A DNA stretch of 43,153 nucleotides from Thermoplasmatota archaeon (GTDB lineage: Archaea; Thermoplasmatota; E2; DHVEG-1): assembly GCA_030616985.1 (NCBI GenBank), contig JAUWWG010000003.1, forward strand, positions 1-43,153, written 5' to 3'. Position 1 is the stretch's first letter. Each line of letters opens with the position of its first letter. The notes below the pieces were generated by a model. It did not search any database. It was not told the DNA's origin and saw nothing but the letters and a program-made list of their open reading frames with translations. Below are positions 32,384 through 40,428 of the stretch, piece by piece. The translations under genes were made by a program, and so were the position numbers.

Positions 32384-34657
32384 ATGAAACTTATAATATG
32401 TGAGAAAAACATTGCTGCAAAAAGAATTGCTTATATTTTATCTGGGGGAAAATCAAAAAGTGTAAGACTTGGAAAAACTCCAGTTTATGAGTTTACAGAG
32501 GATGGAGAGACTTGTAAAGTCGTAGGTCTGCGAGGTCATATTATAAATCTTGATTACCCTGCCGAGTTCAACCAGTGGAATAGAGTGTTACCAAGGAAGC
32601 TTATTGATATAGAACCTTGTAAAAAGGTAAGTGAAAGAAGCATTGCTGCGTCACTCAAATCCCTTGTTGATGGGAATCCGTTCATAATTATTGCAACTGA
32701 TTTTGATCGTGAAGGGGAACTGATTGGCGTTGAAGTAATAAATCTTATCAAGGGATACAACAAAAACATAAGTCAAATAAAGAGAGCTAAGTTTAGCGCG
32801 ATAACAAACAGCGAAATTAAAAATGCATTTGACAATCTAACTGAAGTCGATTACAATCTTTCAGATGCAGGGGAATCTCGTCAAGCTATAGATCTTGCTT
32901 GGGGTGCGGTTCTTACGCGATTTATTTCAATTACTGCACAGCATTATGGAAAAGATTTTCTTTCTATTGGGAGAGTTCAGTCTCCAACACTTGCGTTACT
33001 TGTAGAAAAAGAAAAAGAAATTCAAAAATTTGAACCAAAAACCTATTGGAAAATTATTGCTACACTCAAAAAAGACAAATCCTTTGATGCAACACATATT
33101 GAAAGGCAATTCTGGGATGAAAAACAGGCAAAGGGAATTTTTGAAAAAGTAAAAGATGCTGAAACGGCATCAGTAAAAAAAGCCGATAAAAAAACAGAAA
33201 AAGAACTTCCACCAGCGCCTTTTAGCACAACGACATTTTTACAATCAGCATCTTACCTTGGAATCTCAACATCAAATGCCATGAGTATTGCAGAAGAACT
33301 GTACATGATGGGTCTTACTTCTTACCCAAGAACAGACAATACTGTTTATCCTCCTTCATTAAACCTTAAGGGAATTTTACAAAAACTCGCAAATTCGCCC
33401 TTTTCAAAAGAGGCAAACGAGGTAATCAGCAATGGGCGAAAATATCCAATGCGTGGTAAAAAACAGACTACCGATCACCCGCCAATTCACCCCGTAGGAG
33501 TTCCATCTGGCAAAAATCTAACATCGGATCAACAAAAAATCTATGAACTTATATGCAGACGAGTTTTAGCGACACTTGCAAAAGATGCGCTATCAGAAAC
33601 CATGGACGTTTTAATTGATATTTCAGGAGAGGATTTTAAGGCAAGCGGATACCGATTGATTGAGCCCAATTGGAAAAACATCTACACGTATTTTAGGGAG
33701 AAAAGAAAACCACTTCCTGAACTTTCTGAAGGAGAGAAAGTCAAAATCTCGGAAATCAAGTTAAAAGAAGATCAGACGAAACCACCAAAGAGATACACAC
33801 AAGGATCACTTATTGCTAAAATGGAGCAGCTTTCTCTTGGAACAAAATCAACACGCCATGAAATCATTAACAAATTGAATTGGAGGAAATACATCACGCT
33901 CAAACCATTTGCACCGACACCTATTGCAATTGCAGTGATTGATGCTTTGACAGATTGCGATGTCACCAAACCAAAAATGACTGCGGTGCTTGAAAAGGAT
34001 ATGAGTGCAATAGCAGAAGGAAAGAAAACTCTTAATGATACGGTAAAAGAATCAAGACAAATGCTTACAGAAGTGATGAATGAATTAGAAAAAGACAAGG
34101 AGAAAATTAAGACCAGCATTAAAAATGCCCATAACGAGCAAAACTACGTAGGAAAATGCCCAAAATGTGGAAATGACATGGTTATACGATTTTCTAGGAA
34201 GGGGGAGAGATTTGCAGGTTGCACAAATTTTCCAAAATGTAGAAATGCATATCCTCTGACTCAAAAAGGAAAGATCACTAATACTGACAAGATATGTGAT
34301 GCTTGTAAAGCACCTATCATTCAAGTGAAAGCCAAAGGTAGAAAATCTTTGGATATGTGTTTAAATCCAAGATGCCCAAAGATTACGGGACAGCCTTCAA
34401 GTGTAATAGGAAAATGCCCAAAATGTGGAAATGACATGATTGTACGAACATCACGAAGCGGAGAGAGATTTGTTGGCTGTATCAATTTCCCTAAGTGTAA
34501 AAATACTTATTCTTTGCCGCAGGAGGGCGATATTGTTGCGAATGGTGTTTGCGAGGTATGCACAGCACCTACCGTTCAAATTAAACATGAGGAAAAAGAG
34601 ACAAAAAATATATGTTTAAATCATGAATGTGCCTCTAGAAAATCTAAAAAGAAATAA
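32384..34657 (+). CDS. topA: DNA topoisomerase I (type IA, archaeal)
   Basis: The 757-residue enzyme relaxes negatively supercoiled DNA. The N-terminal TOPRIM domain is seen in KLIICEKNIAAKRIAYIL and the acidic motif ATDFDREGELIGVEV. SIGRVQSPTLALLVEKEKEI follows, and the catalytic Tyr314 lies in GLTSYPRTDNTVY. After the core (about residue 580) come two tandem zinc units, each with CPKCGNDM, RFxGCxNFPKCxN and a further Cys4 segment (CDACKAP ... CLNPRCP, CEVCTAP ... CLNHECA). The repeat is visible as an exact 32-base duplication. A TATA-like aaattaattata lies about 45 bases upstream. It stands alone between the purine operon and the mtnA cluster. Confidence 0.97.
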   Translation: MKLIICEKNIAAKRIAYILSGGKSKSVRLGKTPVYEFTEDGETCKVVGLRGHIINLDYPAEFNQWNRVLPRKLIDIEPCKKVSERSIAASLKSLVDGNPFIIIATDFDREGELIGVEVINLIKGYNKNISQIKRAKFSAITNSEIKNAFDNLTEVDYNLSDAGESRQAIDLAWGAVLTRFISITAQHYGKDFLSIGRVQSPTLALLVEKEKEIQKFEPKTYWKIIATLKKDKSFDATHIERQFWDEKQAKGIFEKVKDAETASVKKADKKTEKELPPAPFSTTTFLQSASYLGISTSNAMSIAEELYMMGLTSYPRTDNTVYPPSLNLKGILQKLANSPFSKEANEVISNGRKYPMRGKKQTTDHPPIHPVGVPSGKNLTSDQQKIYELICRRVLATLAKDALSETMDVLIDISGEDFKASGYRLIEPNWKNIYTYFREKRKPLPELSEGEKVKISEIKLKEDQTKPPKRYTQGSLIAKMEQLSLGTKSTRHEIINKLNWRKYITLKPFAPTPIAIAVIDALTDCDVTKPKMTAVLEKDMSAIAEGKKTLNDTVKESRQMLTEVMNELEKDKEKIKTSIKNAHNEQNYVGKCPKCGNDMVIRFSRKGERFAGCTNFPKCRNAYPLTQKGKITNTDKICDACKAPIIQVKAKGRKSLDMCLNPRCPKITGQPSSVIGKCPKCGNDMIVRTSRSGERFVGCINFPKCKNTYSLPQEGDIVANGVCEVCTAPTVQIKHEEKETKNICLNHECASRKSKKK
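34149..34438 (+). repeat. Exact 32-base direct repeat inside topA zinc-finger region
   Basis: Bases 34149-34180 and 34407-34438 are identical. Each encodes the start of one zinc unit (GKCPKCGNDM). The rest of the two units has diverged, so the identical block suggests recent gene conversion or strong constraint. Confidence 0.8.
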
Positions 34658-34746
34658 AAATTATTTCAAATGAATTTTATGGTCATTTACCATTGGTATT
34701 TCTTTGCTTATATGGCCAAAACATTACCATTGAAAATATGATTAAA

Positions 34747-35010
34747 TCAACCTAAATTATAATGTTTTCTCATGTTTTCTAAAATCTTCCATTTGCATCT
34801 GAGTCCTGGTGGAAAAACAACAAGATCTCCTTTTCCAAATTCTACCAGAATTGCTCCATTTTCATCGAAAACTTGAGCTTTTCCTTGCAATATGTAGCAA
34901 GTTTCCTTATCTGAATATTCCCAATCGAATTCAGATTCTTCCTTTTCCCAGACGGGCCATGTTTCAAACTCCCTTATTTCATTTTCATTTGGTTTTCTTA
35001 CAGTTATCAT
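34747..35010 (-). CDS. Small cupin-domain protein
   Basis: The 87-residue product is a single cupin (Cupin_3/DUF861 type): EFDWEYSDKETCYILQGKAQ, VFDENGAILVEFGKGDLVVF, PPGLRCKWKILENMRKHY. It lacks the full His-rich metal set of acireductone dioxygenase, so it is not a normal MtnD. Its ATG overlaps the end of mtnA by 4 bases (ATGA), so it is translated with mtnA. A role in handling a sugar-phosphate or sulfur intermediate of that pathway is inference. Confidence 0.85.
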   Translation of the reverse strand: MITVRKPNENEIREFETWPVWEKEESEFDWEYSDKETCYILQGKAQVFDENGAILVEFGKGDLVVFPPGLRCKWKILENMRKHYNLG

Positions 35011-35957
35011 TTCACAATCTCCTTTTCTGTTATGTATCCTGTTACATATTTACTTGGTGTAACATCAAATGCAGGATTTTTTACAACTATCCATTCCGGC
35101 ATAATTGTTTTCCCATTGATTTTTGCAAGTTCATCCCTTTCCCGCTCTTCAATTTTTATTCGGCTTCCATCCTCTATGTTCTTGTCAAAGGTACTTACGG
35201 GTGCAGCAACATAAAATGGAATATCGTTTTCTTTTGCAAGTACTGCTTTTTCATAGGTGCCTATCTTATTTGCAAAATCGCCATTTTTTGCAATTCTATC
35301 TGCTCCCACTATGACCATATCTATTTCGCCATTTTTCATAAAATATCCTGCTGCGTTATCGGCAATAACCGAATGTTTAATACCTTCCTGCATGAGTTCC
35401 CATGATGTGAGCAGACCTTGACATCTGGGACGTGTTTCGTCGGCATATACAAAAAGTTTTTTACCAGTCCTATGAGCCAATCTGATTGGTGCCAATGCAG
35501 TTCCGTAGTCTACAGTTGCAAGTGCACCAGCATTACAGTGCGTTAGAATTCTCATACCATCTTCTATTAGCTTTTCTCCATTTTTACCTCTATTTTTACA
35601 TCGATCGATGACATCCTCGACATAATTGTTTGCTGCGTCTATTGGATTTTTGCCTTTGTTTATTTCACCTTCCATGTAATCGATTGCATAGAATAGATCG
35701 TAAGCCGTAGGACGTGTTTTACTCAGTTTATTTGCCGTTTCATGTGTTTTTCCTTTTCCTAAAACCATTCCATATGCAGCTGCTGCTCCTATTGCAGGTG
35801 CTCCACGAACTATCATGTCTTTTATTGCAAATGCTATGTCATCAACTGTTTTTGCAGTGTAAATTTCAAAATTGTATGGCAGTTTTCTCTGATCAATAAA
35901 CTTTACTGTGTTGTTTTCAAACCAGAACGCTCTATATTCTTTTCCTTCAATTTTCAT
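35007..35957 (-). CDS. mtnA: Methylthioribose-1-phosphate isomerase-like protein
   Basis: The 316-residue protein belongs to the eIF2B-like sugar-phosphate isomerases. MtnA motifs are present: IDQRKLPYNFEIY, MIVRGAPAIGAAAAYGM, LTHCNAGALATVDYGTALAP with catalytic Cys141, FVYADETRPRCQG, and IVGADRIAKNGDFANKIGTY with Asp220. In methionine salvage it turns 5-methylthioribose 1-phosphate into the ribulose form; the same enzyme can act on 5-deoxyribose 1-phosphate. It is slightly shorter than the common length of about 340-370. It overlaps by 4 bases both the upstream aldolase-like gene and the downstream cupin gene. Confidence 0.93.
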   Translation of the reverse strand: MKIEGKEYRAFWFENNTVKFIDQRKLPYNFEIYTAKTVDDIAFAIKDMIVRGAPAIGAAAAYGMVLGKGKTHETANKLSKTRPTAYDLFYAIDYMEGEINKGKNPIDAANNYVEDVIDRCKNRGKNGEKLIEDGMRILTHCNAGALATVDYGTALAPIRLAHRTGKKLFVYADETRPRCQGLLTSWELMQEGIKHSVIADNAAGYFMKNGEIDMVIVGADRIAKNGDFANKIGTYEKAVLAKENDIPFYVAAPVSTFDKNIEDGSRIKIEERERDELAKINGKTIMPEWIVVKNPAFDVTPSKYVTGYITEKEIVK

Positions 35958-36523
35958 AATGATTCCCTTAGAGTAATTAAGGCTGAATCCTCAGCTTCTT
36001 TTAAACTATTTCCAACAAATAAAACTCCACTATTTTTTATCACTAGGTTTTTACTTGTTCGCAGTATTTTTAAAACTTCTTTAGCTAGTTCAAAGGTTCC
36101 AGGTGGTTCTTCCTTTTCAGTTGTAGGTAATTTTTTTGCAAGTCTTTCAGCTAGTTTTTTACTGTTGAGGTGGATAACTGCGTTTACATCATCTCGTGCA
36201 TGGTGTATAAGCCAGTGAACTGGTGTTTCAATATAGGGGTTTTTAGAACCTATTGCCAAAATAATTTTTTTTGTTGGGTTATAATCAACAATTTCAAGGA
36301 TATCATCTATTTGTATATCTCCTATATTGCTGCTACTTCCATTTATTAATAAACGCTTTCCATATTTTAGACTTACAACTGCTGCGGTAGTGTCTTCTAG
36401 TACGCCCAAGTCCTTAAATTTTTTGCCAAATCTGACAATATCTGGTATGAGTGGGCAATTACTCTGTTCTTTTGAGACAAAAATCGTTTGAACGCCCGGG
36501 TTTGTGAGATTTCTATTCATCAT
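35954..36523 (-). CDS. Class II aldolase/adducin-family protein, metal site degenerate
   Basis: The 189-residue product shows the class II aldolase fold pattern: LGVLEDTTAAVVSLKYGKRL, YIETPVHWLIHHARDDVNAV, VIHLNSKKL, VIKNSGVLFVGNSLKEAEDS. Compared with L-fuculose-1-phosphate aldolase, the catalytic Glu (Glu99) and the first metal His (His118) are kept. The second metal His is Asn120, and the His of the usual H-H-G or N-H-G motif is Ser165. The zinc site of an ordinary aldolase is thus incomplete, so another reaction or a structural role is possible. It is the first gene of the aldolase-mtnA-cupin unit, with a TATA box at 36551-36560. Confidence 0.75.
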   Translation of the reverse strand: MMNRNLTNPGVQTIFVSKEQSNCPLIPDIVRFGKKFKDLGVLEDTTAAVVSLKYGKRLLINGSSSNIGDIQIDDILEIVDYNPTKKIILAIGSKNPYIETPVHWLIHHARDDVNAVIHLNSKKLAERLAKKLPTTEKEEPPGTFELAKEVLKILRTSKNLVIKNSGVLFVGNSLKEAEDSALITLRESL

Positions 36524-36550
36524 TAAGATACCAATAAAGTGAAATCATTC

Positions 36551-36560
36551 TTAAATATTT
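36551..36560 (-). promoter_or_regulatory. TATA box for the aldolase-mtnA-cupin operon
   Basis: The minus-strand sequence aaatatttaa lies 28-37 bases before the start at 36523, predicting a nearly leaderless transcript. Confidence 0.5.
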
Positions 36561-36747
36561 CAGCTAAAATTATGCAGGGACATTAAAACCTTTTTATCTA
36601 TCGTTGTTATATGTGAGGTAATCTGGCAGTGAGATGAGCGCTATGTGTTGTTTATTTGCGTTGCAAAACCAAAGATTTTTAAAAAGCAAATGTTCTGGAG
36701 ATGCACGTCGAAGAAAAATAGCTTTTGATCACTAGGGAGATTTAAAA

Positions 36748-37095
36748 ATGATCGGAGAAAAATTAAGAGAATTGGGAGAATATATTGAGAAGATAGATGA
36801 AATCAAACCAATTGAATTATTGGAGACTAATATGAAAAAAATTGAAAAAGAATTGGAGGAGCTTCCTGCGGAACAATTAGAACTTGGAAGTGAATTCAAT
36901 AAAAATATTTTTAGAGTGCTGACTGAGTATAGCAAAAAAGACATCTCTAATTCTGTAATCATATGTGAATTGTATAATCTTCTTATTGGTTTTTCAAGAA
37001 AATCGATGATTGAAACTCGGGCGGAATCGTTGGGCATTGATAGAAAAATGTATAAAGATGAGATGGGGCTTCTCTTTAAAGGTAAAAGCATCTAA
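36748..37095 (+). CDS. Unrecognised helical protein
   Basis: The 115-residue product is largely alpha-helical, with a charged heptad-like region (IEKELEELPAEQLELGSEFN) and a more hydrophobic second half (IICELYNLLIGFSRKSMIE). No family is recognised. The ATG has an AGGGAG ribosome binding site about 9 bases upstream. It precedes the HAD phosphatase gene by 45 bases on the same strand, so the two may be co-expressed. Confidence 0.6.
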   Translation: MIGEKLRELGEYIEKIDEIKPIELLETNMKKIEKELEELPAEQLELGSEFNKNIFRVLTEYSKKDISNSVIICELYNLLIGFSRKSMIETRAESLGIDRKMYKDEMGLLFKGKSI

Positions 37096-37140
37096 CCTGA
37101 ATTTACCAATAATTGTCTGTCCTTAAACTAATGATGACCT

Positions 37141-37791
37141 ATGATAAAACTCATTTCTTTTGATATGGATAAAACACTGATGAAAAGTACCTATGCAGAT
37201 TTAGTATGGTTAGAAGGGTTGCCAAAAATATATGCCCTGGAGAAGAAAATTGATCTTGAAAAAGCAAAACAATTTCTTTTAGAAAAATACGACGAAATTG
37301 GAGAGGACAGAGTGGAGTGGTACGATATTGAATACTGGTTTAGTCGCTTTAATCTTAAATATAATTGGAGAGAACTATTAGAAAAATATAGATATGCCAT
37401 TGAAACATATTCTGAGGTCACAAATGTTTTGAGAAGGTTGTATAAGAAATTTGATTTGATAATTACTTCAAATGCTAGAAGAGAATTCATCGAAGTAGAA
37501 TTGGAAGAAACAAAACTCAGAAAATATTTCACTCATGTTTTTTCTTCAACGTCTGATTTTCATAAGGTCAAAAAAGTAACTGAGTTCTACTCGATGATCT
37601 GCGATAAAATGAATATCCATCCAGATGAAATGATTCACATTGGAGATCATGAAGAATTTGATTACAACATCCCAAGAAAATTAGGGATCACCTCATTTCA
37701 CCTCGACAGAAAAAAAACAAATGAGGGGGATTTCATTGTATATGATCTCAAAGAATTCGAAAAAAGAATTAATGAATTGACTATCTCTTAG
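37141..37791 (+). CDS. HAD-superfamily phosphatase
   Basis: The 216-residue product has the HAD catalytic set: nucleophile motif SFDMDKTLM (Asp8, Asp10), motif II LIITSNARREF, a Lys in KVKKVTEFY, and motif IV HIGDHEEFDYNIPRKLGITS. The helical cap sits between motif I and II (about residues 15-85). HAD enzymes of this size dephosphorylate small metabolites; the substrate cannot be predicted. It converges with the radical SAM gene. Confidence 0.88.
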   Translation: MIKLISFDMDKTLMKSTYADLVWLEGLPKIYALEKKIDLEKAKQFLLEKYDEIGEDRVEWYDIEYWFSRFNLKYNWRELLEKYRYAIETYSEVTNVLRRLYKKFDLIITSNARREFIEVELEETKLRKYFTHVFSSTSDFHKVKKVTEFYSMICDKMNIHPDEMIHIGDHEEFDYNIPRKLGITSFHLDRKKTNEGDFIVYDLKEFEKRINELTIS

Positions 37792-37847
37792 AAGATATAA
37801 TTGGTTTTCCCTGTAGTATCTAAACTACCTAACACCAGATAGGCCGA

Positions 37848-38549
37848 TCATACTTCAAAGTAATGTAGAATCCCTTCTTTCTCAAGTCTTTTTCTTACAA
37901 GTGGATAAAGTTTGATTTCCTCATTCTCTATCATTATTCTGCCTAAATCCATTTCTGTTAGTCTATTAAATAATTCCTGCTTATTCTTACTTATCGATAC
38001 AAGTGCGACATTAAATCTCAGATTTTCATCTCTTAAATATTCAAGTGACTTCAACTGATATTCAAACCCCTCATCCGCACCCGTGAGCCAACTAAACTCT
38101 TCTTGAGTGCATCCCTTGAGACAAACACGGACGTGGAGATTTTGGAATTTAGACAACTCTTTTACATATGTCTTATCGGTACCCAAAAGTATGCCATTTG
38201 TTTCAAGAATAAACAAAAGATCTTCACTAATATTTTCCAAAAGTTCGATTAGATGTTTTCTACCAATGGTGGGTTCTCCACCTGACACCCGCACCTGATT
38301 GTATCCTTTTATCCTTGCTAGCTCATGAAGTTTATCGGCCACTTGTTGTGGTGAATAAATTTTCCCTGCATTTTTCACATTCCATACGCTATTGCCTGAC
38401 CAGCAAAATTTACATCGGAGATTACAGCCTACTGTATCAGCAGTTGCTATTCCACCATAGAATCTTGTTGGGCGAAAACGATAATACTTCTTCATATTTC
38501 CATTGATAACGATATCCTCAGTCTTTTTGGATAATTCAAGTGGATTGTA
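37848..38549 (-). CDS. Radical SAM protein, pyruvate-formate-lyase-activase-like
   Basis: The product of about 233 residues has the iron-sulfur/SAM motif TVGCNLRCKFCWSGN (Cys43, Cys47, Cys50), then VRVSGGEPTIGRKHLIELLE and LFILETNGILLG, typical of the short activase-like radical SAM branch. No second cluster motif is evident. The frame is open from 38582; the ATG at 38549 (MYNPLEL) has a weak GGGT upstream and starts closer to the conserved part. The substrate is unknown, and no glycyl-radical enzyme is encoded in this window. Confidence 0.85.
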   Translation of the reverse strand, partial: YNPLELSKKTEDIVINGNMKKYYRFRPTRFYGGIATADTVGCNLRCKFCWSGNSVWNVKNAGKIYSPQQVADKLHELARIKGYNQVRVSGGEPTIGRKHLIELLENISEDLLFILETNGILLGTDKTYVKELSKFQNLHVRVCLKGCTQEEFSWLTGADEGFEYQLKSLEYLRDENLRFNVALVSISKNKQELFNRLTEMDLGRIMIENEEIKLYPLVRKRLEKEGILHYFEV

Positions 38550-38723
38550 CATATTACCCAGATATCTTATGGCAAAAATCATAATATGCTTTCCGGAATG
38601 AGTTAAAATTTAATATGAATCACCTCATATGCTCATTTTTGAGAAACATACCCAGTATACTGTCTTTTTAAGTGGAAATAAAGCCAATATCGTATTTCAA
38701 CGAAAGTTGCATTTTTTTACAAA

Positions 38724-38733
38724 ATATTTAAAT
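38724..38733 (+). promoter_or_regulatory. TATA box for trpB2
   Basis: The sequence atatttaaat lies about 50 bases before the ATG at 38781, with a strong AGAGGAGAG ribosome binding site at 38768-38776. Confidence 0.5.
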
Positions 38734-38780
38734 CAACATGTGTGATTTGCATCTCTGCGGAGCCATAAGAGGAGAGTCAA

Positions 38781-40133
38781 ATGAAAAAAATAATATTGGA
38801 TGAAAATGAAATTCCGAAAGAATGGTATAACATACAGGCAGACCTAAAAACCCCTTTGGATCCACCCTTGAATCCAAAAACAAAAGAACCAATAGGACCA
38901 GAGGATCTAAAAGCGATATTTCCAATGGGACTTATTAAACAAGAAGTTAGCCAGGAGCGATACATACCAATACCTGAAGAAGTCAGAGAGATTTATCGCA
39001 TATGGAGACCCTCCCCTCTATATAGAGCAGAACGTCTAGAAAAAGCTTTGAAAACACCTGCAAAGATTTATTTTAAATGGGAAGGTGTAAGTCCCCCCGG
39101 AAGTCATAAACCCAATTCTGCAGTAGCACAGGCATACTACAACATGAAAGAGGGTGTTGAGAGAATTGCAACTGAAACAGGAGCTGGTCAATGGGGGTCT
39201 TCGCTTGCATTTGCCACTCAAATTTTCGGTATCAAATGTAGAGTTTATATGGTAAAATGTAGTTATGAACAAAAACCTTACAGGCGAGTACTTATGGAGA
39301 ATTGGGGTGCTGAAGTTTTCTCCAGTCCAACAAATCTTACAAATGTGGGAAAGGAAATCTTAAGAAGGGATCCTAATACGTCGGGAAGTCTTGGAATGGC
39401 CATTAGTGAAGCTGTTGAAGATGCGGCAACCCATGAAGATACAAACTATGCCCTTGGCTCGGTGTTAAACCATGTGGTGTTACACCAAACGATTATCGGT
39501 TTGGAAATGAAAAAACAGTTTGAAGCAATTGATGAATATCCAGACATTGTTGTTGGGTGTGTCGGAGGAGGGAGCAATTTTTCCGGAGCATGTTTCCCAT
39601 TTGTCAGAGATAAAATAGTGGGAGATAAACCGGATTTGAAGATAGTTTCTGTTGAACCACTTGCTTGTCCAACACTTACAAAAGGAGAATATCGCTACGA
39701 CTTTGGAGATAGTGTCGGTCTGACACCATTTCTCAAAATGTACACACTAGGTCATACCTTTGTTCCAGCTGCGATTCATGCAGGTGGTCTAAGATATCAT
39801 GGAGATTCGCCACTTCTTTGCAAACTGACAAAAGATGGATACATGGAAGCTGTTGCTTATTATCAAAATGAAGTCTTTGAAGCTGCAGAATTATTTGTTA
39901 GAACCGAGGGATTTGTGGTAGCACCAGAAGCGGCTCATGCAGTAAAAGCAGCGATAGATTTCGCTAAGATGTGTAAACAGAAGAACGAGGAAAAGATAAT
40001 TGTATTTGCAAACAGCGGACATGGACATTTCGATCTCTCAGCATACGATGCATATCATAACCACCAAATTCAGGATTATACGCATTCTGAGGAATCAATC
40101 AAGAAAGCAATATCGCAACTTCCGGATATCTGA
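38781..40133 (+). CDS. trpB2: Tryptophan synthase beta chain, TrpB2 type
   Basis: The 450-residue PLP enzyme has the TrpB2 N-terminal extension ([34 protein letters not shown]), the PLP-lysine site [16 protein letters not shown] (Lys110), [14 protein letters not shown], and the phosphate-binding [16 protein letters not shown]. TrpB2 joins indole and serine (or phosphoserine) to give tryptophan and commonly works without TrpA; no trpA is adjacent. The length is right for TrpB2, longer than TrpB1 at about 400. It forms its own transcription unit with a good promoter and ribosome binding site. Tryptophan supply may matter for the Trp-rich protein encoded at 28932-29456, but the genes are 9 kb apart. 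Confidence 0.95.
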   Translation: MKKIILDENEIPKEWYNIQADLKTPLDPPLNPKTKEPIGPEDLKAIFPMGLIKQEVSQERYIPIPEEVREIYRIWRPSPLYRAERLEKALKTPAKIYFKWEGVSPPGSHKPNSAVAQAYYNMKEGVERIATETGAGQWGSSLAFATQIFGIKCRVYMVKCSYEQKPYRRVLMENWGAEVFSSPTNLTNVGKEILRRDPNTSGSLGMAISEAVEDAATHEDTNYALGSVLNHVVLHQTIIGLEMKKQFEAIDEYPDIVVGCVGGGSNFSGACFPFVRDKIVGDKPDLKIVSVEPLACPTLTKGEYRYDFGDSVGLTPFLKMYTLGHTFVPAAIHAGGLRYHGDSPLLCKLTKDGYMEAVAYYQNEVFEAAELFVRTEGFVVAPEAAHAVKAAIDFAKMCKQKNEEKIIVFANSGHGHFDLSAYDAYHNHQIQDYTHSEESIKKAISQLPDI

Positions 40134-40428
40134 GATGTAGTGTCTTCTGATAATGGGTTTGCAATAATCCTTCCCATGCCGATGGATGTCAATTTTCTTA
40201 GTTTGATTGGTGTGGGGAAGTTGTTGTTTACTCACTCTGCCAACTGAAATGCGATAGGAGGCTCATGCCATTTTAAAAATGGTTTTCCCATAAAAATGAA
40301 GTTGATTAGATGTTGCTCTTTAGAAAGACTTGAATATGTGTTGCAGAATATAATAGAAAAAACAATCAAGGAAATCAACCATTCAAAATAAAATCTGAGG
40401 CCATTTTATGCTTTCAAGAGGGAAGTAG
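40134..40428. other. Intergenic stretch with a short inverted repeat
   Basis: This 295-base gap between trpB2 and uvrA holds a 7-base inverted repeat with a 1-base centre (ccatttt and aaaatgg, 40268-40282). It also holds a 31-codon frame at 40296-40391 with a weakly amphipathic product, which I regard as unproved. No promoter stands out clearly; the inverted repeat could be an operator or a chance AT-rich symmetry. Confidence 0.35.

Noticed and set aside
34809-35405. 198-residue Phe/Cys-rich open frame on the plus strand
   Set aside because: It is antisense to the cupin and mtnA genes, both supported by motifs.
36634-36735. 33-codon frame upstream of the helical protein
   Set aside because: No ribosome binding site, no protein-like pattern, and it overlaps the probable leader of the 36748 gene.
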